Assembly (NCBI GenBank): GCA_028689585.1
Contig: JAQVCW010000001.1
Span: 248,001 to 312,000 of the forward strand
Length of the DNA: 64,000 bases
Origin: Lachnospiraceae bacterium
Lineage (GTDB): Bacteria; Bacillota; Clostridia; Lachnospirales; Lachnospiraceae
Direction: 5' to 3'
The first letter of the stretch is position 1. Each line of letters starts with the position of its first letter. Made by a program: the position numbers and the translations under genes. The notes below the pieces were generated by a model that was not told the DNA's origin, did not search any database, and saw only the letters and a program-made list of their open reading frames with translations. Below, piece by piece: positions 25,191-34,548 of the stretch.

Positions 25191-25396
25191 GAGAGTTATC
25201 CACACTCAACGCTAAAATTTTTTATCAATTACCTATTATCACAATCACTTATATATGCGTCTGCCCGAAAATGCTTTTCTTCTTTATTATGATGCTATGA
25301 TATTTCAATTCATACATTTTGTCCAGCTTCATATTTATTCTATAAGTATTCCATCTCCGAAATCTCAAACTATTTATCTGAAATTACAATAAAACT

Positions 25397-26296
25397 CTAT
25401 TTCCTTTCCTCTTCCGCCAGTCCCTTCTTCACTTCCTCCATCGTCGGAATGGATGGGGTCGCTCCCGGTCTGGAAACCGCGATGGAAGATGCCTTTGCCG
25501 CCGTCTTCAATGCCTGTGCCAGCGGCATTCCGTCAATGATGGATGCTATAAAGAAGCCTGTAAATGTATCTCCGGCCGCCGTTGTGTCCACGGTTTTTAC
25601 CTGGAAGATATCCTGAAATACCTTTTCTTTTCCATCAAAATAAACCGCCCCGTCGCTGCCCAGAGTCAGCACAAATCTGGCATTTGGAAATTTCTCCATC
25701 AGATGAGCCAGGATTTCATTTTTCTCCTTATAACCGGTAAACTGCTCGCCCTCGATTTCATTCAGCATAAACAGATATACCTTCGTCAGATCACAAGCTT
25801 TCAGATTATCATCAAAGGGGGATGGATTTAAGACAATTTTCATTCCTCTTTCGTATGCTTTGTCAATGATGTAGTCCAGCCGGTTTACTTCATTCTGAAG
25901 GATCAGAAAATCCCCCTCAGTAAAATTACCAAATACTTCATCAATATATTCCTTTGTCTGCATCTGATTGGTTCCGCCATACAGAATAATGCAGTTCTGT
26001 CCATTACGGTCCACCTGGATGATCGTGTGTCCGCCCTTTTCCGGCATCTTACGGATATAATCTGTATTCACCCCATTTTCCCGGCAGGTTTCCAGCAGCA
26101 TATTCCCGTCTTCACCGATTAGTCCCGCATGGTAAACCGGTACTCCGGCTTTTGCCAGAGCGATGGACTGATTCAGACCTTTTCCGCCGCAAAACGGTTC
26201 CATTTTGGATGACAATATTGTCTCGCCTCCCTGAACGATATGATCCAGAGCATATACGTAATCCACATTTAACGATCCATAAATTAATACTTTCAT
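25397..26296 (-). CDS. rbsK: Ribokinase (PfkB family)
   Basis: The 299-residue product matches ribokinase over its length: GSLNVDYVYALDHIVQGGET at the start, GGKGLNQSIALAKAG (PfkB signature 1) near residue 37, and VDTTAAGDTFTGFF near residue 240 with the catalytic Asp of signature 2. It phosphorylates ribose, or a related sugar, to the 5-phosphate. It is last in a minus-strand cluster after the RbsB/A/C-like importer, which supports a ribose-type substrate. GGGAGGAG precedes the ATG. About 100 nt separates it from the permease gene, so the cluster may be one transcript. Confidence 0.92.
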   Translation of the reverse strand: MKVLIYGSLNVDYVYALDHIVQGGETILSSKMEPFCGGKGLNQSIALAKAGVPVYHAGLIGEDGNMLLETCRENGVNTDYIRKMPEKGGHTIIQVDRNGQNCIILYGGTNQMQTKEYIDEVFGNFTEGDFLILQNEVNRLDYIIDKAYERGMKIVLNPSPFDDNLKACDLTKVYLFMLNEIEGEQFTGYKEKNEILAHLMEKFPNARFVLTLGSDGAVYFDGKEKVFQDIFQVKTVDTTAAGDTFTGFFIASIIDGMPLAQALKTAAKASSIAVSRPGATPSIPTMEEVKKGLAEEERK

Positions 26297-26399
26297 TTTC
26301 TTTCTCCTCCCTGTTCCGTTCTCAAATTAATTTTCATTTGTCAGATCTATTCATTTGTCATTCAAATACAGGGAGCAGTTTTCAAATGTTTGTTTTTTT

Positions 26400-27356
26400 T
26401 CAGTTGCTTTTCTTTGCAAGCATAGTGCCCTGTATAATTTCGATGTAAGCAGCAATGACAATCACTACACCAGTTACAATATATTGGTAGAATGTATCCA
26501 CTCCCATGACTACCAGTCCCACTTTCAAAGCGGAAAACAGCACTGCTCCGATTACTGTGCCAAAAATGTTTCCACGGCCTCCCGCCATTGAGGTTCCGCC
26601 AATCGCCGCGGCAGCAATGGCATCCAGTTCATATCCCTGACCGGTTGACGGATCCCCTGTTCCCAGACGGCTGATCATAATCAATGCCGCCAGCGTTGTT
26701 CCCATCATGCCAATTCCATAAATCAACATTTTTGTTCTTTCTACACGCACACCGGACAATCTGGCTGCATCCTCATTTCCACCAACTGCATATGCATAGC
26801 TTCCGATTTTCGTTTTTTTCAGAACAAAAGTAATTACAACTGCAAACAGGAAAAATACTACTACCGAGAAAGTGATCGTCGAAGTCAGCTTAAAATTGAA
26901 TACATTCCGGTAGGAGCGGGGTACGTTCAATACCGGATATCCCCCCGTGATTACATACCCTATGCCACGATAGATCTGCATCGTACCCATGGTTCCGATA
27001 AAAGCCTGCAGTTTTAACTTTCCTACCAGGAAGCCGTTAAATACACCTAGCAGAAATCCAAATCCAAGGCAGATGAGAACCCAGATAGGGATCGGCACTT
27101 CTGCTTTTGCAAGCTGAGCACCAATACAGGCTACCAGGGCCAGTGCAGAACCTACAGACAGATCAATTCCTCCAGTAATAACCACGCAGGTCATACCAAT
27201 TCCCATTAGTCCATACGTAACGGACTGGGTAATAATAGTAGCCACATTTGTTGCTGACAGATAAGATGGTTCCAATATGCTAAACAAAATAATAGTAACA
27301 AACAGAGCAATCAATACACTCCATTCTCTACGGTATTTACGATAAATTGCTTTCAT
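26400..27356 (-). CDS. Ribose-type ABC importer permease (BPD_transp_2)
   Basis: The 318-residue membrane protein has the RbsC/AraH pattern with about eight to ten helices and motifs VVITGGIDLSVGSALALVA and AIGGTSMAGGRGNIFGTVIGA. It forms the channel for a pentose or similar sugar with the ATPase encoded just upstream. The gene starts inside the ATPase stop codon (ATGA overlap), so the two are translationally coupled. Length and motif positions are normal. Confidence 0.94.
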   Translation of the reverse strand: MKAIYRKYRREWSVLIALFVTIILFSILEPSYLSATNVATIITQSVTYGLMGIGMTCVVITGGIDLSVGSALALVACIGAQLAKAEVPIPIWVLICLGFGFLLGVFNGFLVGKLKLQAFIGTMGTMQIYRGIGYVITGGYPVLNVPRSYRNVFNFKLTSTITFSVVVFFLFAVVITFVLKKTKIGSYAYAVGGNEDAARLSGVRVERTKMLIYGIGMMGTTLAALIMISRLGTGDPSTGQGYELDAIAAAAIGGTSMAGGRGNIFGTVIGAVLFSALKVGLVVMGVDTFYQYIVTGVVIVIAAYIEIIQGTMLAKKSN

Positions 27357-28849
27357 GTTTCGTCCCCCTCCACAGTATAGTTCAGAATTTTTTCTTCTGA
27401 AAATTCATTTCGTTTTAATTCCATTGTCATTTTGCCGTCACGCATCACATAAATACGGTCGCTCATTCCAATCACTTCCGTAAGTTCAGAAGAAACCATT
27501 ATGATCGCAATTCCTGCCGCCGCCATCTTTTCCATCAAAAGATAGATTTCGGCTTTTGCTCCGATATCAATTCCTTTCGTTGGCTCATCAAAAATCATGA
27601 CCGACGCATCCGTAGACATCCATCTTGCCAGAATAACCTTCTGTGCATTTCCACCGGAAAGGCTGGCAGTCATAAATTCCGGCTCGTTTGGTTTCAAGCC
27701 CACCATGCTTCCTTTTTTTTTGGCATTATCCATCTTTTTCTTTGTGCTTATAACTGCTCCCGACATAAATTTATCCAGGCATGGCAAAGACATATTATCC
27801 ATATTATTGAAATTCGGTAAAATCCCCTCTTCTTTTCTGTTTTCGGAAATCAGAGCAATCCCTGAATTAATTCCATCCCTCGGGGAACGGCAATGCAGCT
27901 CTTTTCCGTTCAGCAGCACCTTTCCGCTCTTATAAGGATCCGCACCAAAAACAACTCTCATAACCTCAGTTCTGCCTGCTCCCACCAATCCAAAAAATCC
28001 AAGTATTTCTCCTGAATATAATTGAAAGCTAACATTTTCAAATGCATCTCCGCATAAATTTTCCACTTCTAATACAGGTTTCTCACCTTTTCTCTGACTT
28101 GGCATCGTTCTCTGTGCAAACATGGCTGTATCCCGGCCAATCATTGCCCGTATAATTTCATCCCGGTCTGTTTTTTTCATGTCCAGTGTAGTAATATACA
28201 TTCCGTCTCTCAGAATACTGGCACGATCACAAATCTCAAAAATCTCATTCATTTTATGACTGATATACAAAATGGTAATTCCTTTTTCTTTTAAACCCCG
28301 AATAATCTGAAATAATGTTTCTACTTCTTTGTCACTGAGAGAGGAGGTCGGTTCATCAAAGGAAATAACCTTCGCCTCTGTTTCCAATGCCTTTGCAATG
28401 GAAACCATCTGTTTTTGTCCGGTAGACAATTCCCCCATCCGGTCAGTTGGTTTGATGTCACAATTCAGCCGCCCAAGCAGCTTCTCTGTCTCCAGATTCA
28501 TCTTTTTCTTATCAATTATGCCATGGCGCGAAGGTTCTTTTCCCAGAAAAAGGTTTTCCGCAACCGTCATTTCCGGAATGCTGACAATTTCCTGATGTAC
28601 CTTTGCAATGCCAAACTCGATGGAATCTGCAATACTGGAAAATTCAGCTTTTTTCCCATCAATTCGTATTTCTCCTTCTGTTGCCGGAAAAACTCCATGT
28701 AAAATATTCAGCAGAGTGCTTTTTCCTGCACCGTTTTCTCCCAAAATAGCATGAATTTCTCCTTTCAGCACAGAAAAGCTCAGATCATCCAGAGCCTTCT
28801 GTCCCGGAAAAACCTTTGTAATATGCTCAAATTCAATGTATTTCTCCAT
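27353..28849 (-). CDS. Ribose-type ABC importer ATPase (double-domain, RbsA-like)
   Basis: The 498-residue protein has two ABC domains, as in RbsA/MglA/XylG. The first has a full Walker A (GENGAGKST), signature LSTGQKQMVSIAKAL and Walker B VISFDEPTSSLSD. The second has the family's degenerate P-loop (GLVGAGRTEVMR) but an intact signature LSGGNAQKVILARWM and MIFDEPTKGIDIG. One hydrolysing and one mostly structural site is normal for this family. It powers sugar uptake with the neighbouring permease and binding protein. The ATG at 28849 is preferred over a TTG one codon earlier. Confidence 0.95.
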   Translation of the reverse strand: MEKYIEFEHITKVFPGQKALDDLSFSVLKGEIHAILGENGAGKSTLLNILHGVFPATEGEIRIDGKKAEFSSIADSIEFGIAKVHQEIVSIPEMTVAENLFLGKEPSRHGIIDKKKMNLETEKLLGRLNCDIKPTDRMGELSTGQKQMVSIAKALETEAKVISFDEPTSSLSDKEVETLFQIIRGLKEKGITILYISHKMNEIFEICDRASILRDGMYITTLDMKKTDRDEIIRAMIGRDTAMFAQRTMPSQRKGEKPVLEVENLCGDAFENVSFQLYSGEILGFFGLVGAGRTEVMRVVFGADPYKSGKVLLNGKELHCRSPRDGINSGIALISENRKEEGILPNFNNMDNMSLPCLDKFMSGAVISTKKKMDNAKKKGSMVGLKPNEPEFMTASLSGGNAQKVILARWMSTDASVMIFDEPTKGIDIGAKAEIYLLMEKMAAAGIAIIMVSSELTEVIGMSDRIYVMRDGKMTMELKRNEFSEEKILNYTVEGDET

Positions 28850-28897
28850 CAATATACGCTCCGTTTTTGAAAGTTTTTACTCGTCTGCCGCTGGATA

Positions 28898-28942
28898 GGG
28901 CCTCCTGCTTCGTCCACTGAACATCGTATCGGCAGAAGGCCC
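28898..28942 (-). terminator. Intergenic stem-loop between binding-protein and ATPase genes
   Basis: GGGCCTTCTGC and GCAGGAGGCCC pair with one GT mismatch on the minus strand around a loop of about 23 nt. There is no strong T-run, so it is more likely an mRNA stabiliser or partial attenuator than a full terminator. Such hairpins after binding-protein genes keep that protein more abundant than the ATPase and permease. Confidence 0.55.
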
Positions 28943-29025
28943 TCCGTCAGAAAAGAAATCCTTACAATCTTTCCTTTATCATTTTATTTTTGTTATTCTG
29001 TTTCTGAAATAACCCCCGTCCTGCA

Positions 29026-30102
29026 TCACTGCGCAAATTCAGGATTATAGGCATATCCGAAAATTTCTTCAAAACTCTTGTCTACGTTTCCTCCATCGCG
29101 GATACTCTGAGGTGCATAAATTACTTTCGGCAGTTCTTCTCCCGCCAGTTTGCGAACCTGCATTTCCACAGCGATTTCTGCCATTACATTCGGGAAAAAG
29201 TCAACTGTTGCATCCAGTTCACCTGCTTTGATGGAATCTGTTGCTTCACTGGTTCCATCCGTACCTACTACGACACAATCACTTCCTGCTGCGATTACTG
29301 CTTCTACTGCGCCCATTGCCATAGTATCATTGTTGCAGTAAATTCCAGCCAGATCCGGATACTGCTGCAGCAGAGTTTCGGTAATGTCATATGCCTTCTG
29401 ACGATCCCAGTCACCATTTTGGACTGCTACTACTTCAATCCCATCCTTGTCTTCATAAAAATCCTGGAACCCTTTGGTACGTGCCTGCGCTGCCGTTGCC
29501 TGAGAAAGTCCGGTTATGCAGGCAACCTGTCCCTTTTCACCGATCGTATTATAAATCCACTCTGCTCCCTGTACACCAGCCTGATAATGCCATGCTCCTA
29601 CCGTTGTAGTTGCATACGGTGTAAACGCATCCATGACCGTTGTAAGATCAATGCCTGCTTCCATAGCTGCTTCCATGCCCGGCACAAGATTTGCTTCAGA
29701 GATGCCGGATACCAGGACGGCATCATATCCCTTATTCACCATATCCATCAAAAGTGTCAGCTGGCCTTCCTCATCGGATTCTGTCTGAGCTCCCCGTACA
29801 TCCATGGTCAGATTATATCCGGCATCCTGAAACAGCTTCGCGCCTGCTTCAGCGCCGTCTTTTTCCATTCTCCAGAACTCGTTTTCAAACGTTTTGGTGG
29901 CAAATCCAAGAGTGATTTCATCATCAATCTTAGGAATTGCTCCCAAAGTATCTTTCAGATCATTATAAGAAACAGCCTGATCATAAAAATCATATCCCTG
30001 TTCCGCTACATCCGCTCCGGGCAGTTCCGCTTCTTCTGCCATTGCTGTCATTCCAAATGCTGCGGTAAGTGCCATCGCTGCTATAAATATTTTCTTCTTC
30101 AT
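29026..30102 (-). CDS. Ribose-type periplasmic-binding-protein-like solute receptor
   Basis: The 358-residue protein is exported (MKKKIFIAAMALTAAFGMTAMA-EEAE) and has the Peripla_BP_4/RbsB fold: ITLGFATKTFENEFWRMEKDG, MVNKGYDAVLVSGIS, and IYCNNDTMAMGAVEAV with VVVGTDGTSEA. These residues surround the sugar pocket in RbsB-like receptors. There is no cysteine at the cleavage site, so unlike most Gram-positive receptors it lacks a lipid anchor. It leads the importer genes and follows the ADP-ribosylglycohydrolase-like gene by 60 nt. GGAGGAAAG precedes the ATG. Confidence 0.93.
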   Translation of the reverse strand: MKKKIFIAAMALTAAFGMTAMAEEAELPGADVAEQGYDFYDQAVSYNDLKDTLGAIPKIDDEITLGFATKTFENEFWRMEKDGAEAGAKLFQDAGYNLTMDVRGAQTESDEEGQLTLLMDMVNKGYDAVLVSGISEANLVPGMEAAMEAGIDLTTVMDAFTPYATTTVGAWHYQAGVQGAEWIYNTIGEKGQVACITGLSQATAAQARTKGFQDFYEDKDGIEVVAVQNGDWDRQKAYDITETLLQQYPDLAGIYCNNDTMAMGAVEAVIAAGSDCVVVGTDGTSEATDSIKAGELDATVDFFPNVMAEIAVEMQVRKLAGEELPKVIYAPQSIRDGGNVDKSFEEIFGYAYNPEFAQ

Positions 30103-30162
30103 TTTTTCTTTCCTCCATGTTTTATCAGGTTTTATTATGTTTCATTTCTTCTTCTCAACTAT

Positions 30163-31635
30163 TTATTCATGGACCAGAACACTGATCTGCTGCCAGCCGG
30201 TATTTCCGCCTTCATCCGTTACATAACAGGTTGCTGTATAAGCTCCCGGCTCACGGTAGGTATGGCTGACATTCTGTCCGCTTTCAAAACTCAGATCACC
30301 GAAGAACCACTGATAATCCTTAATTCCATCATCATCTGATGCGCTTGCGTCAAAGTATACTGTATTGCCTTCTCCATTGGTGGAAACCACATAATCAAAT
30401 TCAGGCATTGGATTTTTATCCATTGGCCACTGCTCCAGAATAATAGTTCCTTCTGTATCAGAAGTCGGGATTGTCCACTGGCCATTTTCAACTTTTCCCC
30501 CATTTGCTTCCACAATGCTCTTAGCTGCTTCCAGATTGGCTGCAACTGCATCGCTCAGAGTATAATCTGTATATTCAAATTTTGTTCCATCCCAGTCAAT
30601 CGCTGAAGTCCACTTTTCATCTATTGCATCGTATCCATAGAAGCATCCTAATATTCCTCCGATGGATGCCGGATTGCAGTCACTGTCCTGTCCGCACCGC
30701 ATCGCGATTATCATGGATTTCTCAATATCTCCGTCACCATAGACAAGACCGATTGTGATAAATGCAGAGTTCATTTTTGCATCAATGTTGAAATGATCGT
30801 TGTATAATCCACCTGGGCATCTGTCATTTTCCCATTTATCAACAATAAATTCTCTGGCTTCTTCCCAGCTCATTCCATCTTCCTTGCACTGTAATACATC
30901 ATTCTGCACCTGCCAGAACTGACTTTCTTCCGGAATAGCCTTCATCCCTGCTGCTAAGATTTCATCAAGGCTCTGTGCTGTAAAGGCTGCCGCATACATC
31001 GCAGACACATACACACCTCCATATACACCATCGCCATAATTCATGACATGTCCAATTCTCCATGCCAGTTCTTTCGCTGCTTCCGGCTGAGCCAGGCAGG
31101 CCATACCAATCGCATCACACTCGATCTGCCAGTCAATGTCATCGCAATGAAGTGTGTTTAGATAGTGACCAGACCACGGTGCCTCAATTCCTGCCCGGAC
31201 ATTATCGCGTCCCCACTTATTCGCATGCCATAAGCGATACTCTGATTCTCCAAAATATTTTCCATAAACAGACCAGTCAGTATATGGACCATTCTCTTTC
31301 AGACAATCCAGGAAGGTGGTATCTACATATAAGTCATCCTGTGAAAATGCATCATTGACAGTTTCCGGTGTCCACTCCGGAACCAGATCTTCCGGTATAA
31401 TTGTCATATCCGGATCAATTTCGAAGAACTGTCTGAAATTATAAAATTCGGTGGGAGCTCCCCAGGTAACGCCTGCCATCTCTCCTGCCCAGCCGCCCTT
31501 CATGCGGTTCATAATCTCATCTTCGCTCATTGTAATTGTTCCTGCTACATCCGCCTCTTCTGCAAAAGCCGCCTGTGGTAATCCCATACACATACTCAAT
31601 GCCAGCATAACGCTCAAAATTTCTTTCCGTTTCAT
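30163..31635 (-). CDS. Secreted ADP-ribosylglycohydrolase-like protein with PKD domain
   Basis: The 490-residue product has a signal peptide (MKRKEILSVMLALSMCMGLPQAAFA). The ARH domain carries the two metal-binding motifs of the family: FSQDDLYVDTTFLDCL (about residue 95) and RCGQDSDCNPASIGGILG (about residue 320), with GGWAGEMAGVTWGAP at the start. A PKD/Ig-like domain follows (YFDASASDDDGIKDYQWFFGD). ARH enzymes remove ADP-ribose or ribose-linked groups using Mg2+. A secreted member upstream of ribose-type uptake genes suggests release of a ribosyl unit outside the cell. The exact substrate is not shown. GGAGGG precedes the ATG. Confidence 0.88.
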   Translation of the reverse strand: MKRKEILSVMLALSMCMGLPQAAFAEEADVAGTITMSEDEIMNRMKGGWAGEMAGVTWGAPTEFYNFRQFFEIDPDMTIIPEDLVPEWTPETVNDAFSQDDLYVDTTFLDCLKENGPYTDWSVYGKYFGESEYRLWHANKWGRDNVRAGIEAPWSGHYLNTLHCDDIDWQIECDAIGMACLAQPEAAKELAWRIGHVMNYGDGVYGGVYVSAMYAAAFTAQSLDEILAAGMKAIPEESQFWQVQNDVLQCKEDGMSWEEAREFIVDKWENDRCPGGLYNDHFNIDAKMNSAFITIGLVYGDGDIEKSMIIAMRCGQDSDCNPASIGGILGCFYGYDAIDEKWTSAIDWDGTKFEYTDYTLSDAVAANLEAAKSIVEANGGKVENGQWTIPTSDTEGTIILEQWPMDKNPMPEFDYVVSTNGEGNTVYFDASASDDDGIKDYQWFFGDLSFESGQNVSHTYREPGAYTATCYVTDEGGNTGWQQISVLVHE

Positions 31636-31782
31636 GTAAAACCCTCCATTTTATATTTGTTATATTTTTCCGGTTATATATGACCTGTCTCATATTGCTT
31701 TTCTGTTACTGTTCATCTTTTATTTGTTTTTCTTTATCCCTCCTCTTCCCCTCATGCTCAGTCACTATCAAAAGTTATTGTT

Positions 31783-31817
31783 ACAACGCGTTGTTATATT
31801 GATTGATTTGAATTATA
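31783..31817 (-). promoter_or_regulatory. Extended -10 promoter with a palindromic operator
   Basis: On the minus strand TGTTATAAT gives an extended -10 (TATAAT at 31812-31817). Just downstream, at the expected early transcribed region, lies a perfect 12 bp palindrome ACAACGCGTTGT (31783-31794) inside a wider near-palindrome. Central CG and half-site size fit a LacI-family operator. It heads the gene at 30163-31635 and probably the whole ribose-type cluster. No LacI gene is present in the window. The rest of 31636-31996 is AT-rich with no gene. Confidence 0.65.
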
Positions 31818-31885
31818 ACACAGACATATTTTTGTGTATTTTTAAAATAATGTTTTTTTGTTTAAATTTTTGCAGTCATTTTGCA

Positions 31886-31932
31886 CAAAAAAACAGTAAA
31901 TGAAATTCAAATAATGCTGATTTCATTCACTG
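31886..31932 (-). terminator. Intrinsic terminator after the YesN-type regulator
   Basis: On the minus strand CAGTGAATGAAAT pairs with ATTTCATTTACTG and is followed by seven T residues. It lies about 65 nt beyond the stop codon of the response regulator and separates the two-component genes from the ribose-type cluster. Confidence 0.85.
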
Positions 31933-31996
31933 TCTGGCAGCTATATTCCTTTATTTTTTGACAGATTTACCGTGGAAATTTGCCACATACCATTTT

Positions 31997-32725
31997 TTAT
32001 GCCTCATCTGTTTTCATCATTTTATCCTTATACTGCCTGGGCGTCATACCTGTCACCTTGCGAAATACCACACTAAAATACTGCTGAGAGGAGAAACCGC
32101 ATTCACTGGCCAGACTGGCACTTCGTATCTTTCCGTCATTTTTACCAATTAATTGAGTGGCCCGCTCGATCCGGCATTGATTCAGTAAATCAGAAAATCC
32201 TATTCCAACATCCTTTTTCAGAATTTTCCCGAGACTGCTCTCTGACATGGACAGACTCTCTGCACAAATGGTAAGAGAAAATCCTGCATCTGCAATATGT
32301 TCCCGAATACAGGCCAGTATCTGACCTGCTGCCGCGCCGTACTCCTCTTTTCCGTTTTTCAGTTGATATCGTTTCATCATCTCATCCATGATGCTCTGAA
32401 ATTCTTTCGGATTGATTGGCTTTAACAGATACCGTTCCACCCCAAGTTCGATGGCTCGCTGCGCATAGGAAAATTCATCATAGCCGCTGACGATTACAAA
32501 TGCCGTATCGGAGCCCTTATACCGTTCAATGAAATCCAGCCCGCTCATAAAAGGCATATTAATATCTGCAAAGACCAGATCAATCCTTGTCCGCTCCAGA
32601 ATATCAATTGCCTGACGCGCATAGGATGCCTGATAAATATTCTCCACAGCATAGCCATATTTTCGTATCCTTTTCTCGATTCCGATACGAATTGGCGCTT
32701 CATCATCCACAATTAAAATGTTCAT
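31997..32725 (-). CDS. YesN-type response regulator (AraC output)
   Basis: The 242-residue protein has a receiver domain (LIVDDEAPIRIG; phospho-Asp in VFADINMPFMSG near residue 54; KPIN lysine near 103) and a C-terminal AraC helix-turn-helix pair (SLASECGFSSQQYFSVVFRKVTGMTPRQYK). The kinase gene ends 4 nt upstream, so they act as a pair. YesM/YesN systems usually respond to extracellular sugars and control adjacent transport genes. The ribose-type cluster directly downstream is the likely target. I chose the ATG at 32725 (AGGAG upstream). Confidence 0.94.
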   Translation of the reverse strand: MNILIVDDEAPIRIGIEKRIRKYGYAVENIYQASYARQAIDILERTRIDLVFADINMPFMSGLDFIERYKGSDTAFVIVSGYDEFSYAQRAIELGVERYLLKPINPKEFQSIMDEMMKRYQLKNGKEEYGAAAGQILACIREHIADAGFSLTICAESLSMSESSLGKILKKDVGIGFSDLLNQCRIERATQLIGKNDGKIRSASLASECGFSSQQYFSVVFRKVTGMTPRQYKDKMMKTDEA

Positions 32726-32729
32726 CTTC

Positions 32730-34382
32730 TCATTCTCCTCTTTCCGCATCCAAAGAAATCAATGGATGGAGCACCGTTACGCATACGCCCTCTTCCGTCC
32801 CTTCTATCTTCAGTCTGCTCTTTTCTCCATAATTTAATTTCAGGCGGCAGTTCACATTGTACAGCCCATAACCAGGGTATTGATTGGAATCTGCATTTTC
32901 CGAAAACAGACGGTTAAGCTGCTCTATTTTTAACGCATCATATAATTCACAGGTATTTTCCACTGTAATGCGCAGATATTCTTCTTCCTTCACACACCGG
33001 ATCCGAATATTCTCTTTTCTGCTGCTTGGTTTCGCACCGTGATAAATAGCATTTTCTACAATAGGCTGCAATGTAAACCGCATAAACAAATTACTCCCAT
33101 CCGTTTCATCCAGTATTTCATAACTGAATTTATCCTCGAAACGCAGCTGCTGCAGCTTTAAGTAGCTTTCTACCTGATGCAGCTCTTCTTTCAGCGGGAT
33201 CATCATTCTCCCATGACTTAAACTGCTTCGGAAGAAATCCGCCAGAAGTCCAATTGCATTTTCCACCCTGTCATCTTCGTAATCCAGACACATAGATTGA
33301 ATCATTTCCAGTGTATTGTAGAGGAAATGAGGCTTTACCTGTTGAATCAACGCTTCATATTCGGCATCCTTTTTTCTCATTTCTTCCTGTTCCAGCTCGT
33401 GGATAAGCTTCTCCGTATTCTGTATCATACTGTTATAGCTGTCTGTCAATTGAGCTATTTCCTGAATATCCGTATCCTTCGGTGTCATCGGCAATTCTCT
33501 CAGATTGCTCCCACTCATGGCCTCTGACAGCTTCCGCACCGGTTTTGTGGTTTTTGTGACAATCCGCCGCATCAGGGCTGAGATAATCAAAAGTATGACA
33601 ATTGCGACCACCGTCACACCTCTGGTCAGAGCTGTAATCTGGGAATAAAGGAATGTATTTGGGATTTCCAGTTCTACGCTCATTCCCTCCCATCCTCTGA
33701 TGGAGCTGTTATAAATTCTTGCCTTTTCCTCTCCATGCTCCCCGTCCTGAACACTTTTTTGCCCAACGCTTAACAGAACTGAATTATCCTCATCATTCAC
33801 AATTCTGGTGCAAAAATCAAACGTATTAGACTGTTCCAAAACCATTTTCAGAGAAGCCAGCGTGACAGATGCGCTGATATATTCCATTTCTTCGTTTCCG
33901 CGGCGCAGTTTTGCCAGAATTATGATGATCCTCTCCCCATCATTGTCCGGCACAATTGGGGCGGAAAAAATGGTTTCCTTCCCCGATCTGAGAATTTCAC
34001 GATACGCCGAACCACTGCTGATACTGAAGGAGCTTCCATCCGTCAGATAATTCATTCCATTTCTTCCAACCAGACCGATTGATTCATAATTGTTTTTTAC
34101 CTGGCTGGCAATCCGCAGCTCTTCAAGACAGCTTTCTTTCCCATCTTTGATATCCAGCATATCTCCCAGCTGATAAAGCTGGTTTGCCTGGGAATTTAAA
34201 AACCAGGAAATACTGGCCGATTTTGAATCCAGCATGTCTGTACTCAATTTCTGAAGGGCGGGCATAAAGGACAGATTTTCAAACAGCTTCAATACGGTCA
34301 AAATAATCAGAACTGCCATAATCCAGAGAATAAGCACCGGCCTTGTCAAACGTTCATACAATGTTTTTTTCTTTTTTCTCAT
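32730..34382 (-). CDS. YesM-type sensor histidine kinase
   Basis: The 550-residue protein has an N-terminal membrane helix, a Cache-like extracellular domain (about residues 45-280), a second helix (VVAIVILLIISALMR), a HAMP domain, the phosphoacceptor QVKPHFLYNTLEMIQ (His near residue 360) and an ATPase domain with PIVENAIYHG and PGYGLYNVNCRLKL. This is the standard YesM layout for carbohydrate-sensing kinases. The partner regulator starts 4 nt after its stop. The ATG at 34382 follows AGGAAG; the first residues (RKKKKT) are typical of a cytoplasmic start. Confidence 0.94.
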   Translation of the reverse strand: MRKKKKTLYERLTRPVLILWIMAVLIILTVLKLFENLSFMPALQKLSTDMLDSKSASISWFLNSQANQLYQLGDMLDIKDGKESCLEELRIASQVKNNYESIGLVGRNGMNYLTDGSSFSISSGSAYREILRSGKETIFSAPIVPDNDGERIIIILAKLRRGNEEMEYISASVTLASLKMVLEQSNTFDFCTRIVNDEDNSVLLSVGQKSVQDGEHGEEKARIYNSSIRGWEGMSVELEIPNTFLYSQITALTRGVTVVAIVILLIISALMRRIVTKTTKPVRKLSEAMSGSNLRELPMTPKDTDIQEIAQLTDSYNSMIQNTEKLIHELEQEEMRKKDAEYEALIQQVKPHFLYNTLEMIQSMCLDYEDDRVENAIGLLADFFRSSLSHGRMMIPLKEELHQVESYLKLQQLRFEDKFSYEILDETDGSNLFMRFTLQPIVENAIYHGAKPSSRKENIRIRCVKEEEYLRITVENTCELYDALKIEQLNRLFSENADSNQYPGYGLYNVNCRLKLNYGEKSRLKIEGTEEGVCVTVLHPLISLDAERGE

Positions 34383-34548
34383 CTTACTTCCTATCCTGCA
34401 GAGCATGATTTTCTCTAAATATAAAATGTCTCCCCATGGGGCACATCACTTTCGTGAGAGGTGAGGGGAGTCCTGTTACACACATTGTATGCAATAAACA
34501 CCTGAAAGTCAACTACAATTCATAGGGGCAGACTATCCTTTGCTGTCG

